Shown piece after piece: positions 46,289-55,300 of a stretch of 64,000 nucleotides of DNA; the stretch's first letter is position 1; each line of letters begins with the position of its first letter. Position numbers and translations under genes: made by a program. The DNA is taken from assembly GCF_002080455.1 (NCBI RefSeq), contig NZ_CP020555.1, positions 1,798,001-1,862,000 of the forward strand, written 5' to 3'. This DNA is from Streptomyces sp. Sge12. Its GTDB lineage: Bacteria > Actinomycetota > Actinomycetes > Streptomycetales > Streptomycetaceae. Under the pieces are notes generated by a model. That model saw only the letters and a program-made list of their open reading frames with translations, had not been told where the DNA came from and searched no databases.

Positions 46289-46307
46289 AAGGTAAGGCTA
46301 ACCTGTT
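46289..46307. promoter_or_regulatory. Iron box (DmdR/IdeR-type operator)
   Basis: AAGGTAAGGCTAACCTGTT closely matches the actinobacterial iron box TTAGGTTAGGCTNACCTAA. It lies about 36 bp upstream of the FhuF-like gene, predicting Fe-dependent repression by a DtxR-family protein. Confidence 0.8.
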
Positions 46308-46342
46308 AACGATCGTGTGATTCTGTGATTCGGTGGCCCCTC

Positions 46343-47203
46343 ATGACCGTCACGACCTTCCCGGCTGTCACAACCGCCCCGCTCGGCTCTGCGGTGACGG
46401 ATGCGTTCGACCGGCTGGCCGAGGCGTACAGCGGGCTTCGGGTGATCGAGCGAACCGCGGACGAACCCCTCCCTCGCGGTGCGGGATGGGTCGGCGCGGA
46501 CGAGCTCGCGGCCGGCGGACCCGCCCTGGACGCCTTCCTCGCCTGGGACAACGCCCAGGTGTTGCGGGACTACGGCACCCAGGCCCGTCCCGATGTGGTC
46601 GCGGGCTTCGGGCTGCACCGGTACGCGTGGCCGGCCTGCCTGCTCATCACGCTCCCGTGGTTCCTGCACCGGCGGGTCCCCCGGTTCCCGGTCACCGAGG
46701 TGGCCTTCCATCGCACGCTCGGCCGGATGAGCGTGCGCGTCGGGGAATTCGCCTGCCTGCCGGACGATCCGGCGGCCGCACTCCCGGGGGCCCGTGTCGT
46801 GCCCGACGAGGAGGCGCTGCGCGAGGAGGTGCGGGCCGCGGTGGCCCAGCACCTCGGCCCGCTGCTGGAAGGTTTCGGCCCGCGCATGCGGCGCGGCCGC
46901 CGCGCCCTGTGGGGCATGGTGACCGACGAGGTCGTGGAGAGCCTCTGGTACCTCGGCAGCCTGCTCGGCGAGGAGCAGCGGGCGATGGCCGAGCTGGAGG
47001 CGCTGCTGCCCGGCTCGACGGCCCCGTACACCGGGGGCGCGGGGTTCCGTACGCTCACCGGGCCCGACGGTGAGGCACTGCCCACCCGGGACCGGGCCGG
47101 ATGCTGCTTCTTCTACACCATCCGCCCCGAGGACACCTGCGTCACCTGCCCCCGTACCTGCGACGCCGACCGCATCGCCCGCCTCGCGGCGACCGCCGCC
47201 TGA
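46343..47203 (+). CDS. FhuF-like ferric-siderophore reductase, 2Fe-2S protein
   Basis: A 286-residue protein whose C-terminus has the FhuF-type cluster motif CC-x10-C-x2-C (GCCFFYTIRPEDTCVTCPRTC region, residues about 254-270). The middle region (LITLPWFLHRRVPRFP) fits the same family. These proteins reduce ferric siderophores in the cytoplasm to release iron. The start at ATG 46343 is favoured over ATG 46325 because GGTGG precedes it. An iron box in the promoter supports iron regulation. Confidence 0.85.
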   Translation: MTVTTFPAVTTAPLGSAVTDAFDRLAEAYSGLRVIERTADEPLPRGAGWVGADELAAGGPALDAFLAWDNAQVLRDYGTQARPDVVAGFGLHRYAWPACLLITLPWFLHRRVPRFPVTEVAFHRTLGRMSVRVGEFACLPDDPAAALPGARVVPDEEALREEVRAAVAQHLGPLLEGFGPRMRRGRRALWGMVTDEVVESLWYLGSLLGEEQRAMAELEALLPGSTAPYTGGAGFRTLTGPDGEALPTRDRAGCCFFYTIRPEDTCVTCPRTCDADRIARLAATAA

Positions 47204-47411
47204 ACCCACCCCGTACGGCTGACCATAATCGAACGCAACACCCCCCGTACGGGCGCCAGTTCGAGCCACAACACCCTATCCGGCGGGCCCCGCCCCCCGA
47301 TGGCGTCCACTTGCCCCGAAACCCGCGTGCACGGCTCACCGGCTGCGCCACTATGGCGCCCGGAAAGCCGCACAGCCGCATAGCCGCATACGCGAGGCAA
47401 GGGACATCCGC

Positions 47412-48470
47412 ATGAGACTGACCGACATATCGCTGGACTGGCTGCTGCCCGGCAGCCTGCTGATCCTGGGCGTACTTGCGGCAGTTGCGGTACTGGCCCG
47501 TGGCAAGCGCGAGAGCGAGAAGGCCGCGGCCGACGACAGCTGGGAGCGCAGCGAGGAACGGCGCCGGCGCAAGGAAGCCGTCTACGGGACCGCTTCGTAC
47601 GTCCTGCTCTTCTGCTGCGCGGCGGTCGCCGCCGCGCTCTCCTTCCACGGACTGGTCGGCTTCGGCCGGCAGAACCTCAACCTCTCCGGAGGCTGGGAGT
47701 ACCTGGTCCCCTTCGGTCTCGACGGCGCAGCCATGTTCTGCTCGGTGCTCGCCGTGCGCGAGGCCAGCCACGGCGACGCGGCCCTCGGCTCGCGCATGCT
47801 CGTGTGGCTGTTCGCGGGCGCGGCGGCCTGGTTCAACTGGGTGCACGCCCCGCGCGGCCTCGGCCACGACGGGGCCCCGCAGTTCTTCGCGGGGATGTCG
47901 CTCTCGGCGGCCGTGCTCTTCGACCGCGCGCTCAAGCAGACGCGCCGGGCGGCGCTGCGCGAACAGGGCCTGATCCCAAGGCCGTTGCCGCAGATCCGGA
48001 TGGTCCGCTGGCTGCGGGCCCCCCGGGAGACCTTCGGCGCCTGGTCGCTCATGCTGCTGGAGGGGGTACGCACCCTCGACGAGGCCGTGGACGAGGTGCG
48101 CGAGGACAAGAAGGAGAGGGAGCAGGACCGGCACCGCAGGCGCGACCAGAACCGGCTGGACCGGGCGCGCATCAAGGCGCTGGGCCGGCAGAACCGGGCG
48201 TTCGGGCGGTCCCGCGGCCGCCAGGTCGAGCTCCCGGAACTGACGCAGGGGTCGGGCTCCGCGCCGGTCGGCGCGGAGCCGGCCATACCGGATCCTGGAC
48301 AACTGCCCCTACGACGCCGGCCCTCCCTGCAGGCCGTCAGCGGAACCGAATCCACTGACGTGACCGGTACCCGGACGGTGGACCTCACCGCCGAGGACGA
48401 CACCCAGACCATTCCCCGGTTGGACTCCCTGGAGCGCAAACTGAAGGACCTGGAGCAGCAGTTCGGCTGA
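47412..48470 (+). CDS. DUF2637 (SpdB-like) membrane protein
   Basis: A 352-residue membrane protein. Transmembrane segments are near 10-29, 58-84, 94-115, 128-145 and 152-172, with characteristic AWFNWVHAPRG and LSFHGLVGFG motifs. The second half is soluble, strongly basic and helical (EDKKEREQDRHRRRDQNR), ending in a short coiled coil (LDSLERKLKDLEQQF). Relatives occur on Streptomyces plasmids as spread proteins and on chromosomes with unknown function. No transfer genes are nearby. Confidence 0.82.
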   Translation: MRLTDISLDWLLPGSLLILGVLAAVAVLARGKRESEKAAADDSWERSEERRRRKEAVYGTASYVLLFCCAAVAAALSFHGLVGFGRQNLNLSGGWEYLVPFGLDGAAMFCSVLAVREASHGDAALGSRMLVWLFAGAAAWFNWVHAPRGLGHDGAPQFFAGMSLSAAVLFDRALKQTRRAALREQGLIPRPLPQIRMVRWLRAPRETFGAWSLMLLEGVRTLDEAVDEVREDKKEREQDRHRRRDQNRLDRARIKALGRQNRAFGRSRGRQVELPELTQGSGSAPVGAEPAIPDPGQLPLRRRPSLQAVSGTESTDVTGTRTVDLTAEDDTQTIPRLDSLERKLKDLEQQFG

Positions 48471-48503
48471 CCGGTCCCGATGCCGGGGAAACCGGAGAAC
48501 CCC

Positions 48504-48532
48504 GGAGGGCCCGCCGGTCAGGCGGGCCCTCC
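48504..48532. terminator. Bidirectional hairpin at convergent DUF2637 / ATPase gene ends
   Basis: A perfect 12-bp stem (ggagggcccgcc / ggcgggccctcc) with a ggtca loop; it includes the stop codon of the minus-strand gene. Confidence 0.78.
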
Positions 48533-49024
48533 GCCGTACGGCGCGTCGTGCCGTGCGTCGAGCTCGAACCACACCACCTTGCCGCTGCCCAGGGCCAGTG
48601 CGTCCACACCCCAGTCGTCGGCGAGCGCCTGCACCAGCACGAGGCCCCGGCCGTGCGTACCGTCGTCGGCGGTCGGTACGTACGGCCGGGGCCGGCGTGC
48701 GGCGTAGTCCCGCACCTCCACCCGTAAGCGTGTGGCGGCGAGGCTCGCGTGCACCTCCGCGCCCCGGTCGGTATGGACGAGCGCGTTGGTGACGAGCTCG
48801 GTGATCAGCAGCTCAGCCACTTCGGCGGCATCGGTCCGGCACCGGTGACGCATCAACTCCCGTAACGCTTTGCGGACTTCACCCACGGCTTTCAGATCGG
48901 CCCGGCGCACGCTCCGGGTGATGCGCAGCGTGTCCACCGTTCCCCCGTCCTCGTCGGCGGACGGCTCGCGCGGCACCGGCCTGCCTCTCCCCCACAGCTT
49001 TCCGGTCTTCGCCCCCACCCGCAC
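48518..49024 (-). CDS. anti-sigma-factor-type ATP-binding protein (HATPase_c)
   Basis: A 168-residue GHKL-fold protein like RsbW/SpoIIAB. The N-box is ELLITELVTNALVHT and the G2 lid GTHGRGLVLVQALADDWGV. Such proteins are numerous in Streptomyces and may act as serine kinases on anti-anti-sigma factors. GTG 49024 has GGGAGGG at suitable spacing; GTG 48933 (VDTLRI) is a shorter alternative. No partner sigma factor or antagonist is adjacent. Confidence 0.85.
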   Translation of the reverse strand: MRVGAKTGKLWGRGRPVPREPSADEDGGTVDTLRITRSVRRADLKAVGEVRKALRELMRHRCRTDAAEVAELLITELVTNALVHTDRGAEVHASLAATRLRVEVRDYAARRPRPYVPTADDGTHGRGLVLVQALADDWGVDALALGSGKVVWFELDARHDAPYGGGPA

Positions 49025-49105
49025 GGCGATGTCCCTCCCGTGTCCACGCTCTCGAACAGGTCTACGGGATGCATGCCCCCCGGGCGGTTCCGCACTCCTG
49101 CGGGC

Positions 49106-49735
49106 TTACGGGAGGGGCGCGTTGCGGAGGTCGGATCGAGCCATTCGGATCATGCGGCCCACCCCGCCGTCCCACACGATCCTGCTGGCTGACCGTGCAA
49201 ATCCGGTCACCGTCCAGGCCCTGGTCTTCGGAGGAATCGACAGGGCGGCCGGGTCCGTCACCACCTCCACCGGAGCGGGTCCCGGGTGCCGGAATGCATC
49301 CTTCAAAGCCCCTGTGAGCTGCTGGGGCTTCCCCACGCGGACCCCGTACGCGGCCGCCGCGCGCGCGACGGCCGCGAAGTCGGGGTTCTTGTGCGTCGTC
49401 CCTTAGGAGGACAGGCCGGAAACCGACATCTCCAACTCGACCATTCCGAGCGATGAGTTGTTGAAGAGGACCACTTTGACGGGCAGGCCGTACTGCACCA
49501 GGGTGAGGAAATCTCCCATCGGCATCGAGAAACCACCGTCGCCCGACATCGACACCACTTGACGGCCGCGGTCGGTGACCTGTGCGCCGATGGCCTGCGG
49601 AAGGGCGTTCGCGATGGAGCCGATGATGCGCCGTTCGCCGTTCGGGAAAGATAGCGCGCCGCCCCCACCTTGCACATGCCGGTGTCGACGGTGAGCACGG
49701 CGTCCCCATCCGTCCCTGCGTCGCCGGCGCCCCGC
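49106..49735 (-). pseudogene. decayed C-terminal remnant of pyruvate oxidase/dehydrogenase (PoxB-like ThDP enzyme)
   Basis: Minus-strand translation gives the ThDP-enzyme series [18 protein letters not shown], then [45 protein letters not shown] and finally HPGPAPVEVVTDPAALSIPP. Between about 49645 and 49652 the frame shifts, and several residues before ANALPQ are missing. At 49403-49405 an in-frame TAA replaces the usual Tyr codon, after which GTTHKNPDF continues in the same frame. The N-terminal two-thirds is absent. An active copy would oxidise pyruvate to acetate. Confidence 0.85.
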
Positions 49736-49841
49736 CCTCGACGGGTGTCACCCGAATGGAGTAACCAAACGCGCCACCCACATGGGTGAAGATCAAGCTG
49801 GTGAGTGCCCCAACCGAGGCAATCCGTGAAAGGGAAACCAC

Positions 49842-50057
49842 ATGCGCATTCGACGAACTTTCGCCGCCGTCATCGCCACGGCAGCCCTCGCCGGACTCGG
49901 CCTCACCGGCGCCGCCACTGCGTCCGCCGCCCCTGCCACCCCCACCGTCGCCGTCACCGAAAACCCCACCCCCGGTGAGTGCATCGACGGTGGCGGAAAG
50001 GTCGGGGCGAACAACATCTGCCAGGGCGGAACGCGCAACGGCGAGCTGGTCGACTGA
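49842..50057 (+). CDS. small secreted peptide with one Cys pair
   Basis: A 71-residue protein with a good signal peptide (MRIRRTFAAVIATAALAGLG to about residue 29, cleavage near ASA-AP). The mature part is about 42 residues and contains GECIDGGGKVGANNICQGG, so one disulfide across a glycine-rich loop. AAAGGG lies 8-10 nt upstream of ATG 49842, and a hairpin follows the stop. No known family is recognised. Its function could be cell-surface or signalling, but nothing shows which. Confidence 0.7.
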   Translation: MRIRRTFAAVIATAALAGLGLTGAATASAAPATPTVAVTENPTPGECIDGGGKVGANNICQGGTRNGELVD

Positions 50058-50074
50058 CGACTGAATCCCACCGT

Positions 50075-50103
50075 GCGCCCCGCGGCCAAGCGCCACGGGG
50101 CGC
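50075..50103 (+). terminator. Hairpin after small secreted peptide gene
   Basis: An 11-bp stem with one mismatch (gcgccccgcgg against ccacggggcgc) lies 17 bp past the stop. Confidence 0.6.
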
Positions 50104-50152
50104 TCCGGCGCGCGTGCCTCCCCGCCGGCCACGGGTGCGCCGGTCAGACGGC

Positions 50153-52264
50153 CTAGGCCTCCCAGACCGCGGCGGCCGTGCGGTCGTCGGCGTACCCCTT
50201 GAGGCGGAGCTGGGTGTCCGCGAGGAAGGCCGCGAGGCCCGGCGGCTCCTGCTCGGCCCAGCGTGCGGCGAGCTCCGCCGGAAGGGCCGCCTCCTCCCTC
50301 ATCGGCTCCGCCAGCCCGCCCGAGCACAGCAGCAGGGTGTCCCCCGACCGGGCCACGGACGCGCGGAAGCGGAATCCGCCCTCGGTGTCTTCGGCCTGCG
50401 CGTCGGGCTCCAGGTCCTGCCACGCGCCCGAGCGGAGCCGGAACAGCCCGCCCGCGCCGGCGCCGAAGCACACCCGGGTACGGCACTGCGGGTCCACCGG
50501 GAGCAGCAGCCCGCGCAGTCCCGCGGTGTACGCCGTCTCCGCGAGCCCCAGCTCGGCGGCGCGGGCCCGCAGCCGCCCGTAGCCCCGGTCGGTCAGGCGC
50601 TGGAGGCCGGAGCGCAGGGCGTCCCGGCGCCCGGCGCGGATGTCCTCGGCCAGCCGTTCCTGGCTGCGCCCGACGGCGCCCGCGACGGTCCGGCACAGCT
50701 CGGCGGCGGCTTCGGCGGCGCCGGGCGCCGCCCGGTCCCCGCCCGCGAGGACCACCAGGACCAGGGCCTCGTCGCCGCTGCCGAAGCGGGCGGTGAGCAG
50801 GAAGTCACGGCGGGCCTCGCCGCGGTAGCGCGCGGAGTCCCCGCGCAGGGAGGCGGCGCGCAGCGTGTAGGTGCCGTAACGGGCGCCCTCCAGGACGGTG
50901 TCCGGGGTCAGCGCGTCGAGGGCGGCCGGGTCGGCGGGCGGGAGGGCTCCCGGCTCCGGGGCGTACGTGGGGGCGCGGTCGCCGAGGTGGGACACCTCGG
51001 GCCGGGCGGCCGCGGGCCCCGCCGGCGCCGGTGCCGCTGCCGGTACCGGAGGCGCGGCGGGAACCGGAGGCGCGGCCGCCGGTGGCTCGAACCGGGCTTC
51101 CGTCGGCGGCGACTCCGGCCGCCGGACCGGCAGCTCGGACTCCGGCATCGGGGGCACGGCCACGCCCCCGAGCGCGTACCCGGTGGCGTCGCCCGATCTG
51201 GGATCCCGCGGCGGCGGCAGGGTGGGCAGGGTCGGGGTCTTCGCCGGTGCGGCCGCGTCCCCCTGCCGGGGGCCGGGCAGCAGCGGCGGCTCCGACGCCG
51301 CACCGCGCCCCCCTGCCGGGCCGACACCCGCCGGCCCCTGAGGCAAAGCCCACCCCTGCCCCTGGTCCGGGGCCTGGCTCGGAGCCTGCCCCTGGTCCGG
51401 GGCCTGGCTCGGAGGCGGGCTCGGGTCGATGCCCTGGGCCGGGCCCCAGCCAAGCCCCTGGGCCGGGACCTGACTCTGCCCCGTTGCCGGACCGCGGCCC
51501 TCCCCCGGCGCCCGGCCCTGGCCAAGGCCCTGGTCCGGAGCCTGGCTCGGAGGCGGGCCCGGATCGAACCCGTGGCCCGGGACCTGGGCCGTGCTCCGAC
51601 CCTGGCCTTCAGCCGGGACCTCGCTCTGACCCGATGCCGGACCGAAGCCCTGCCCCGGCGCCCAGCCCTGGCCAAGGCCCTGCCCCGGCACCTGATCCGC
51701 GGCCTGGCTCTGACCCGATGCCGGACCGAGGCCCTGCCGCAGCGCCTGATCCGGCGCCCGGCCCTGGCCAAGGCCCTGGTCCGGAGCCTGGCTCGGAGGC
51801 GGGCCCGGATCGAACCCGTGGCCCGGGACCTGGGCCGTGCTCCGACCCTGGCCTTCGGCCGGGACCTCGCTCTGCCCCGATGCCGGACCGCGGCCCTGCC
51901 CCGGCGCCCGGCCCTGGTCCGGGGCCTGACTCGGAGGCGGCCCCGGGTCAATGCCCTGACTCGGCACCTGGCCCCGCCCCGTTGCCGGGCCGCGGGCCTG
52001 GTCCGGGGCCTGGCTCTGGGCCGGGATCTGATTTTGGCTCGGGGCCGGGTCGGGGCCGGGGGTCGGGGGGGCGCCCGGGGTGGGGGCGGGGTCTTGGTCC
52101 GGGGCGCGGCCGAGGGGCCGGCCCCGGTTCGGTGCCGGTTCCGTCGTCACGCCCGCCGCCGAGCGGAACCGGTTGTCCAGGGTGTCCCCCGGGTCGGGTT
52201 CCGCTCCCGCGTCCGGGCCCTCGTAGAGCTTCTGCCACCAGTCGTCCGCGCCCTGCTGACTCAT
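50153..52264 (-). CDS. repeat-rich PP2C-like protein, probably catalytically inactive
   Basis: A 703-residue protein. Residues about 45-330 are low-complexity Pro/Gln/Gly/Ala repeats built on QAPDQG, GQGRGP and SGQSEVPAEGQG units. About 330-450 are Pro-rich. About 450-703 resemble the PP2C fold of Streptomyces phosphatases (YGTYTLRAASLRGDSARYRG, LLLCSGGLAEPM). The metal-binding signatures look lost: AGGDRA replaces the expected DGxG, and SGG the later TDG. ATG 52264 has only a weak site. It may be a phosphatase-derived binding module on a long flexible linker. Confidence 0.72.
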   Translation of the reverse strand: MSQQGADDWWQKLYEGPDAGAEPDPGDTLDNRFRSAAGVTTEPAPNRGRPLGRAPDQDPAPTPGAPPTPGPDPAPSQNQIPAQSQAPDQARGPATGRGQVPSQGIDPGPPPSQAPDQGRAPGQGRGPASGQSEVPAEGQGRSTAQVPGHGFDPGPPPSQAPDQGLGQGRAPDQALRQGLGPASGQSQAADQVPGQGLGQGWAPGQGFGPASGQSEVPAEGQGRSTAQVPGHGFDPGPPPSQAPDQGLGQGRAPGEGRGPATGQSQVPAQGLGWGPAQGIDPSPPPSQAPDQGQAPSQAPDQGQGWALPQGPAGVGPAGGRGAASEPPLLPGPRQGDAAAPAKTPTLPTLPPPRDPRSGDATGYALGGVAVPPMPESELPVRRPESPPTEARFEPPAAAPPVPAAPPVPAAAPAPAGPAAARPEVSHLGDRAPTYAPEPGALPPADPAALDALTPDTVLEGARYGTYTLRAASLRGDSARYRGEARRDFLLTARFGSGDEALVLVVLAGGDRAAPGAAEAAAELCRTVAGAVGRSQERLAEDIRAGRRDALRSGLQRLTDRGYGRLRARAAELGLAETAYTAGLRGLLLPVDPQCRTRVCFGAGAGGLFRLRSGAWQDLEPDAQAEDTEGGFRFRASVARSGDTLLLCSGGLAEPMREEAALPAELAARWAEQEPPGLAAFLADTQLRLKGYADDRTAAAVWEA
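51507..51891. repeat. Near-identical 138-bp direct repeats within the PP2C-like gene
   Basis: 51507-51645 and 51753-51891 are almost identical (offset 246 bp, 82 codons), coding for the QAPDQG / EVPAEGQGRSTAQVPGHGF block. Smaller imperfect copies flank them. The spacing keeps the reading frame. Confidence 0.85.
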
Positions 52265-52315
52265 GGCTTCATTCTCGGCCCCCCGCGGGGGCGGAAAACG
52301 CCGAATGCGGGAAAA

Positions 52316-52345
52316 GGGTCCACCGGACCGCCGTCCGGTGGACCC
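52316..52345 (-). terminator. Intrinsic terminator after subtilase gene
   Basis: A perfect 13-bp stem (gggtccaccggac) with a 4-nt loop; on the minus strand it is followed by TTTT. It lies 21 bp beyond the subtilase stop. Confidence 0.9.
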
Positions 52346-52366
52346 CTCGCGCCCTACCCGTACGGG

Positions 52367-55300
52367 TCAGCGCACGTCGTACGCCCGCACGACCGTCTGC
52401 GTGACCGTGGCTCCCTTCGCGTCGGTCAGTTCGACCTGGAGGGACACCGGCTTGCCGGAGGCTCCGGCGTGGTCCACGACCGCGGTCCAGCGGCCGCCCC
52501 GCTCACTGACCTTCGCCTGCGTCCAGTTCTCACCGTCGTAGGAGTACGACAGCTTCGCCGACTTCAGCGCACCCGGGATGTAGCCCGCGTGCCCGGTGAC
52601 GCCCAGCCCGATGCTCTGGCCGTCGGCCGCCGCCACCGTCTTCATCCCGTCGAGCGGGGCCGCGTACCGCGGGAAGAGGACCGGCAGCCCCTGCGAGTAC
52701 GCCGACGCGTCCAGCTTCGAGGTGAAGCCCCAGGTCGTCCGGACGGCGGTGGACCGCTGCCAGACCCGGGCGGGCGGGCCGATCTTCTCGATGCTCTGGG
52801 TCAGTTCGTAGCGGCTCTCCTCGGCCGGGACCTCGAAGACGCCGAACGGGTACCAGCTGTCCCCGATGACCTCGCCGTTGCGCTTGAGCTGGAGCCCGCC
52901 GATGTCACCGAAGGAGCCCGGCTGCGCGGCGTGGCCGCTGTCGCCCCACATGGCGGGGGCGAAGCCGATCAGGTTGCCCTGCCGCTCGGCGGCGAGGGTC
53001 TCCTTGCCCGCGAGGTCGCGCGGCGCGACGGGACCGGTGATCCCGTCGTACCAGTTCGCCCTGCTCTTCTGACCCTTGGTGTAGGTGTGCTGCTCGCCGA
53101 CCATGAACTCGCCCCAGGGGAAGCTGCTCGAGAGCATCTGGTCCCAGGCGGTGTCCCCGGCGGAGTAGTAGTCCGTCCGGGTGCCCGGGGCCGCGACGGT
53201 CTCGATCCCGCCGAAGTACACCGCGCTGCCGATCGGCCGGTAGGCACCGGCCATGTCGATGAAGTCGGCCGCCACGCCCATGGAGTTGTAGGTGGACTCG
53301 ACCTGGCCGAGGTCGCGGTCGCGCACGCGGTAGGTACGGCCGCCCTTGACCTCCCCCGTCTCGGGGAACGCGAGCGAGTAGGTGTACGGGCTCTTCGCCG
53401 TGGCCTTCCAGGACAGGGTGACCCGGCCCGTCTTCAGCCGGGCCAGGAGCACCCGCCCCTCGGCGGCCTCGATGGCCATCGTGGGCAGCGCGCCGCCCGC
53501 GTAGCCGGTGAAGGCGACCCAGCGGCCCGGGGTCTCGCGGTGGGCGAGCACCGCCTTGGCGCCGGCGGCCTGTGCGTTCTGCGCGATCTCGTGCAGTGCC
53601 CCGTCGACCGCCTTCACCAGCACGATCGCGCCGGCGGCGCCCGCCGCGGCGAGTTCCTCGGGGGTGCCGGAGCCCGCGTCGACGAGCGGCGCGCTGCCGG
53701 TGCCGTCGAGGTTGTCGCTGCCGGTGGAGGCGGTGATCGGGTGCAGGACCGGTCCGCCGACGGCCTTCAGTTCGGAGATCTGTGGCGCGGCCGCCCGCCA
53801 GTAGCTGCCGAACTCGAAGTCGCCGTCCTCGGCGCGGCCTTCGACGGAGGCGTAGAAGCCGCGGATGGTCCGGCCGCCCATCGCCGTGCCCGCGTGCAGC
53901 CATGCGTCACGACCCCAGCTGCGGGCGAAGCCGAGGGTGGTGTTGCGGGCCTCGACGGGCTGGTCGGCCCCGATGTCCAGGCGTCCGGCCCGGCGGGCGT
54001 CGAGCACGATCGTGGTGTCCTTCTTCACCTCGACCTGGGGGCGGCCGAGGTAGGTGAGGGAGTCGATCAGCTCGGCGCCCTCCCCCGTGTCGGGGGTGCC
54101 GACGAAGGCGGAGAGGAAGTAGGCGCCCGGGCGCACCCGGTAGACCTGGTCGGCGGAACCGTCGTTGAAGCGGCGTTCGCCGGTGGCGTCGTCGGTGCCG
54201 ATCACGTCCAGGGAGGACGGTCCGCCGGCGGGCTTGCCGGCGCGGTCGACGAGCTTGACGCGCAGGGTCACGGTCTGCGGCTCGACGTAGAGCGAGAACG
54301 GGGTGGAGACGCGCACGCCGTTCGCGGTGGCGACGACGCGGCCGGTGACGTCCCCGTACTGGGAGCGCTCCAGCTTCGCGGCCGGGTCGAGGGCCAGCGG
54401 CACCTTGACGGTGGCCCCGACCGGGACGGTGACGGTGCGCCGCTCCAGGCGGGCGACCTGGCTGCGGACGGTCGAGCCGTCGTTGCCGGTGACCTTCTCG
54501 ACGGCGAGGGCGAGCGTGACGGCGCTCCTGCCGAGGTTGGTGTAGGGGACCTCGACGGTGGTGCGGTCGCTGCGGTCCTGCGGCCAGTTGTAGGTGCCGC
54601 CCTGGACGGCGGGGGCGCCGGTGACGGTGGTGTCGATCGCGGCCTTCACGTCGAGGCGGCCGCCGCCGGTCTCCCGTACGTCGCCGGGGACCTTGGTGTT
54701 CGCGGATCCGACGAGGGCGGCCTTGATCTGCTGCCCGGTCCAGTCGGGGTGGCGCTGCTTGACGACGGCGGCGGCGCCCGCGACGTGCGGGGTGGCCATC
54801 GAGGTGCCCGACATGGACTGGTAGGCGTACACCCCTCGGCCGCCCGCCGCGGCGGCGGAGATCCCGACGCCGGGGGCGGCGATCTCGGGCTTGAGGGTGT
54901 GCCGGAGTCCGGCCGGGCCGCGGCTGGAGAACGCGGCCGTGGTGTCGTCGCGGTCGACGGCGCCCACGGTCAGCACGCTCGGCGCACAGCCGGGCGAGGA
55001 GACCGTGTTGTTGCCGGGTCCCGAGTTGCCGGCGGCGATGACGAACAGCGGGCCCTGCTGGGAGAGCCGTTCGGCGGCGGCGGCCAGCGGGTCGTCGCAG
55101 GCGGTCTGGGACGGGTCGCCGAGGCTCATGGAGACCACGTCGGCCTTGGCCTCGACGGCCCACTCCATGCCGGCGATGATCCACGAATCCAGGCCGTAGC
55201 CCCCGTCGTTGAGGACCTTGCCGCTGAGCAGTTCGGCGCCGGGGGCGACCCCCTTCTTGGCGCCGCCGCTCGCGGCGCCGGAGCCGCCGACGGTGGAGAT

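Noticed and set aside
47204..47411. Possible small gene between the FhuF-like and DUF2637 genes
   Set aside because: Frames here lack a ribosome site and show no codon bias or recognisable motif.
49403..49405. The TAA in the pyruvate oxidase remnant as a recoding site
   Set aside because: A separate frameshift and loss of the N-terminus show general decay, so readthrough is unlikely to give a working enzyme.
51380..52020. Regularly spaced repeats suggesting a CRISPR array
   Set aside because: Repeats are in frame inside a gene, units vary in length, and there are no unique spacers or cas genes.
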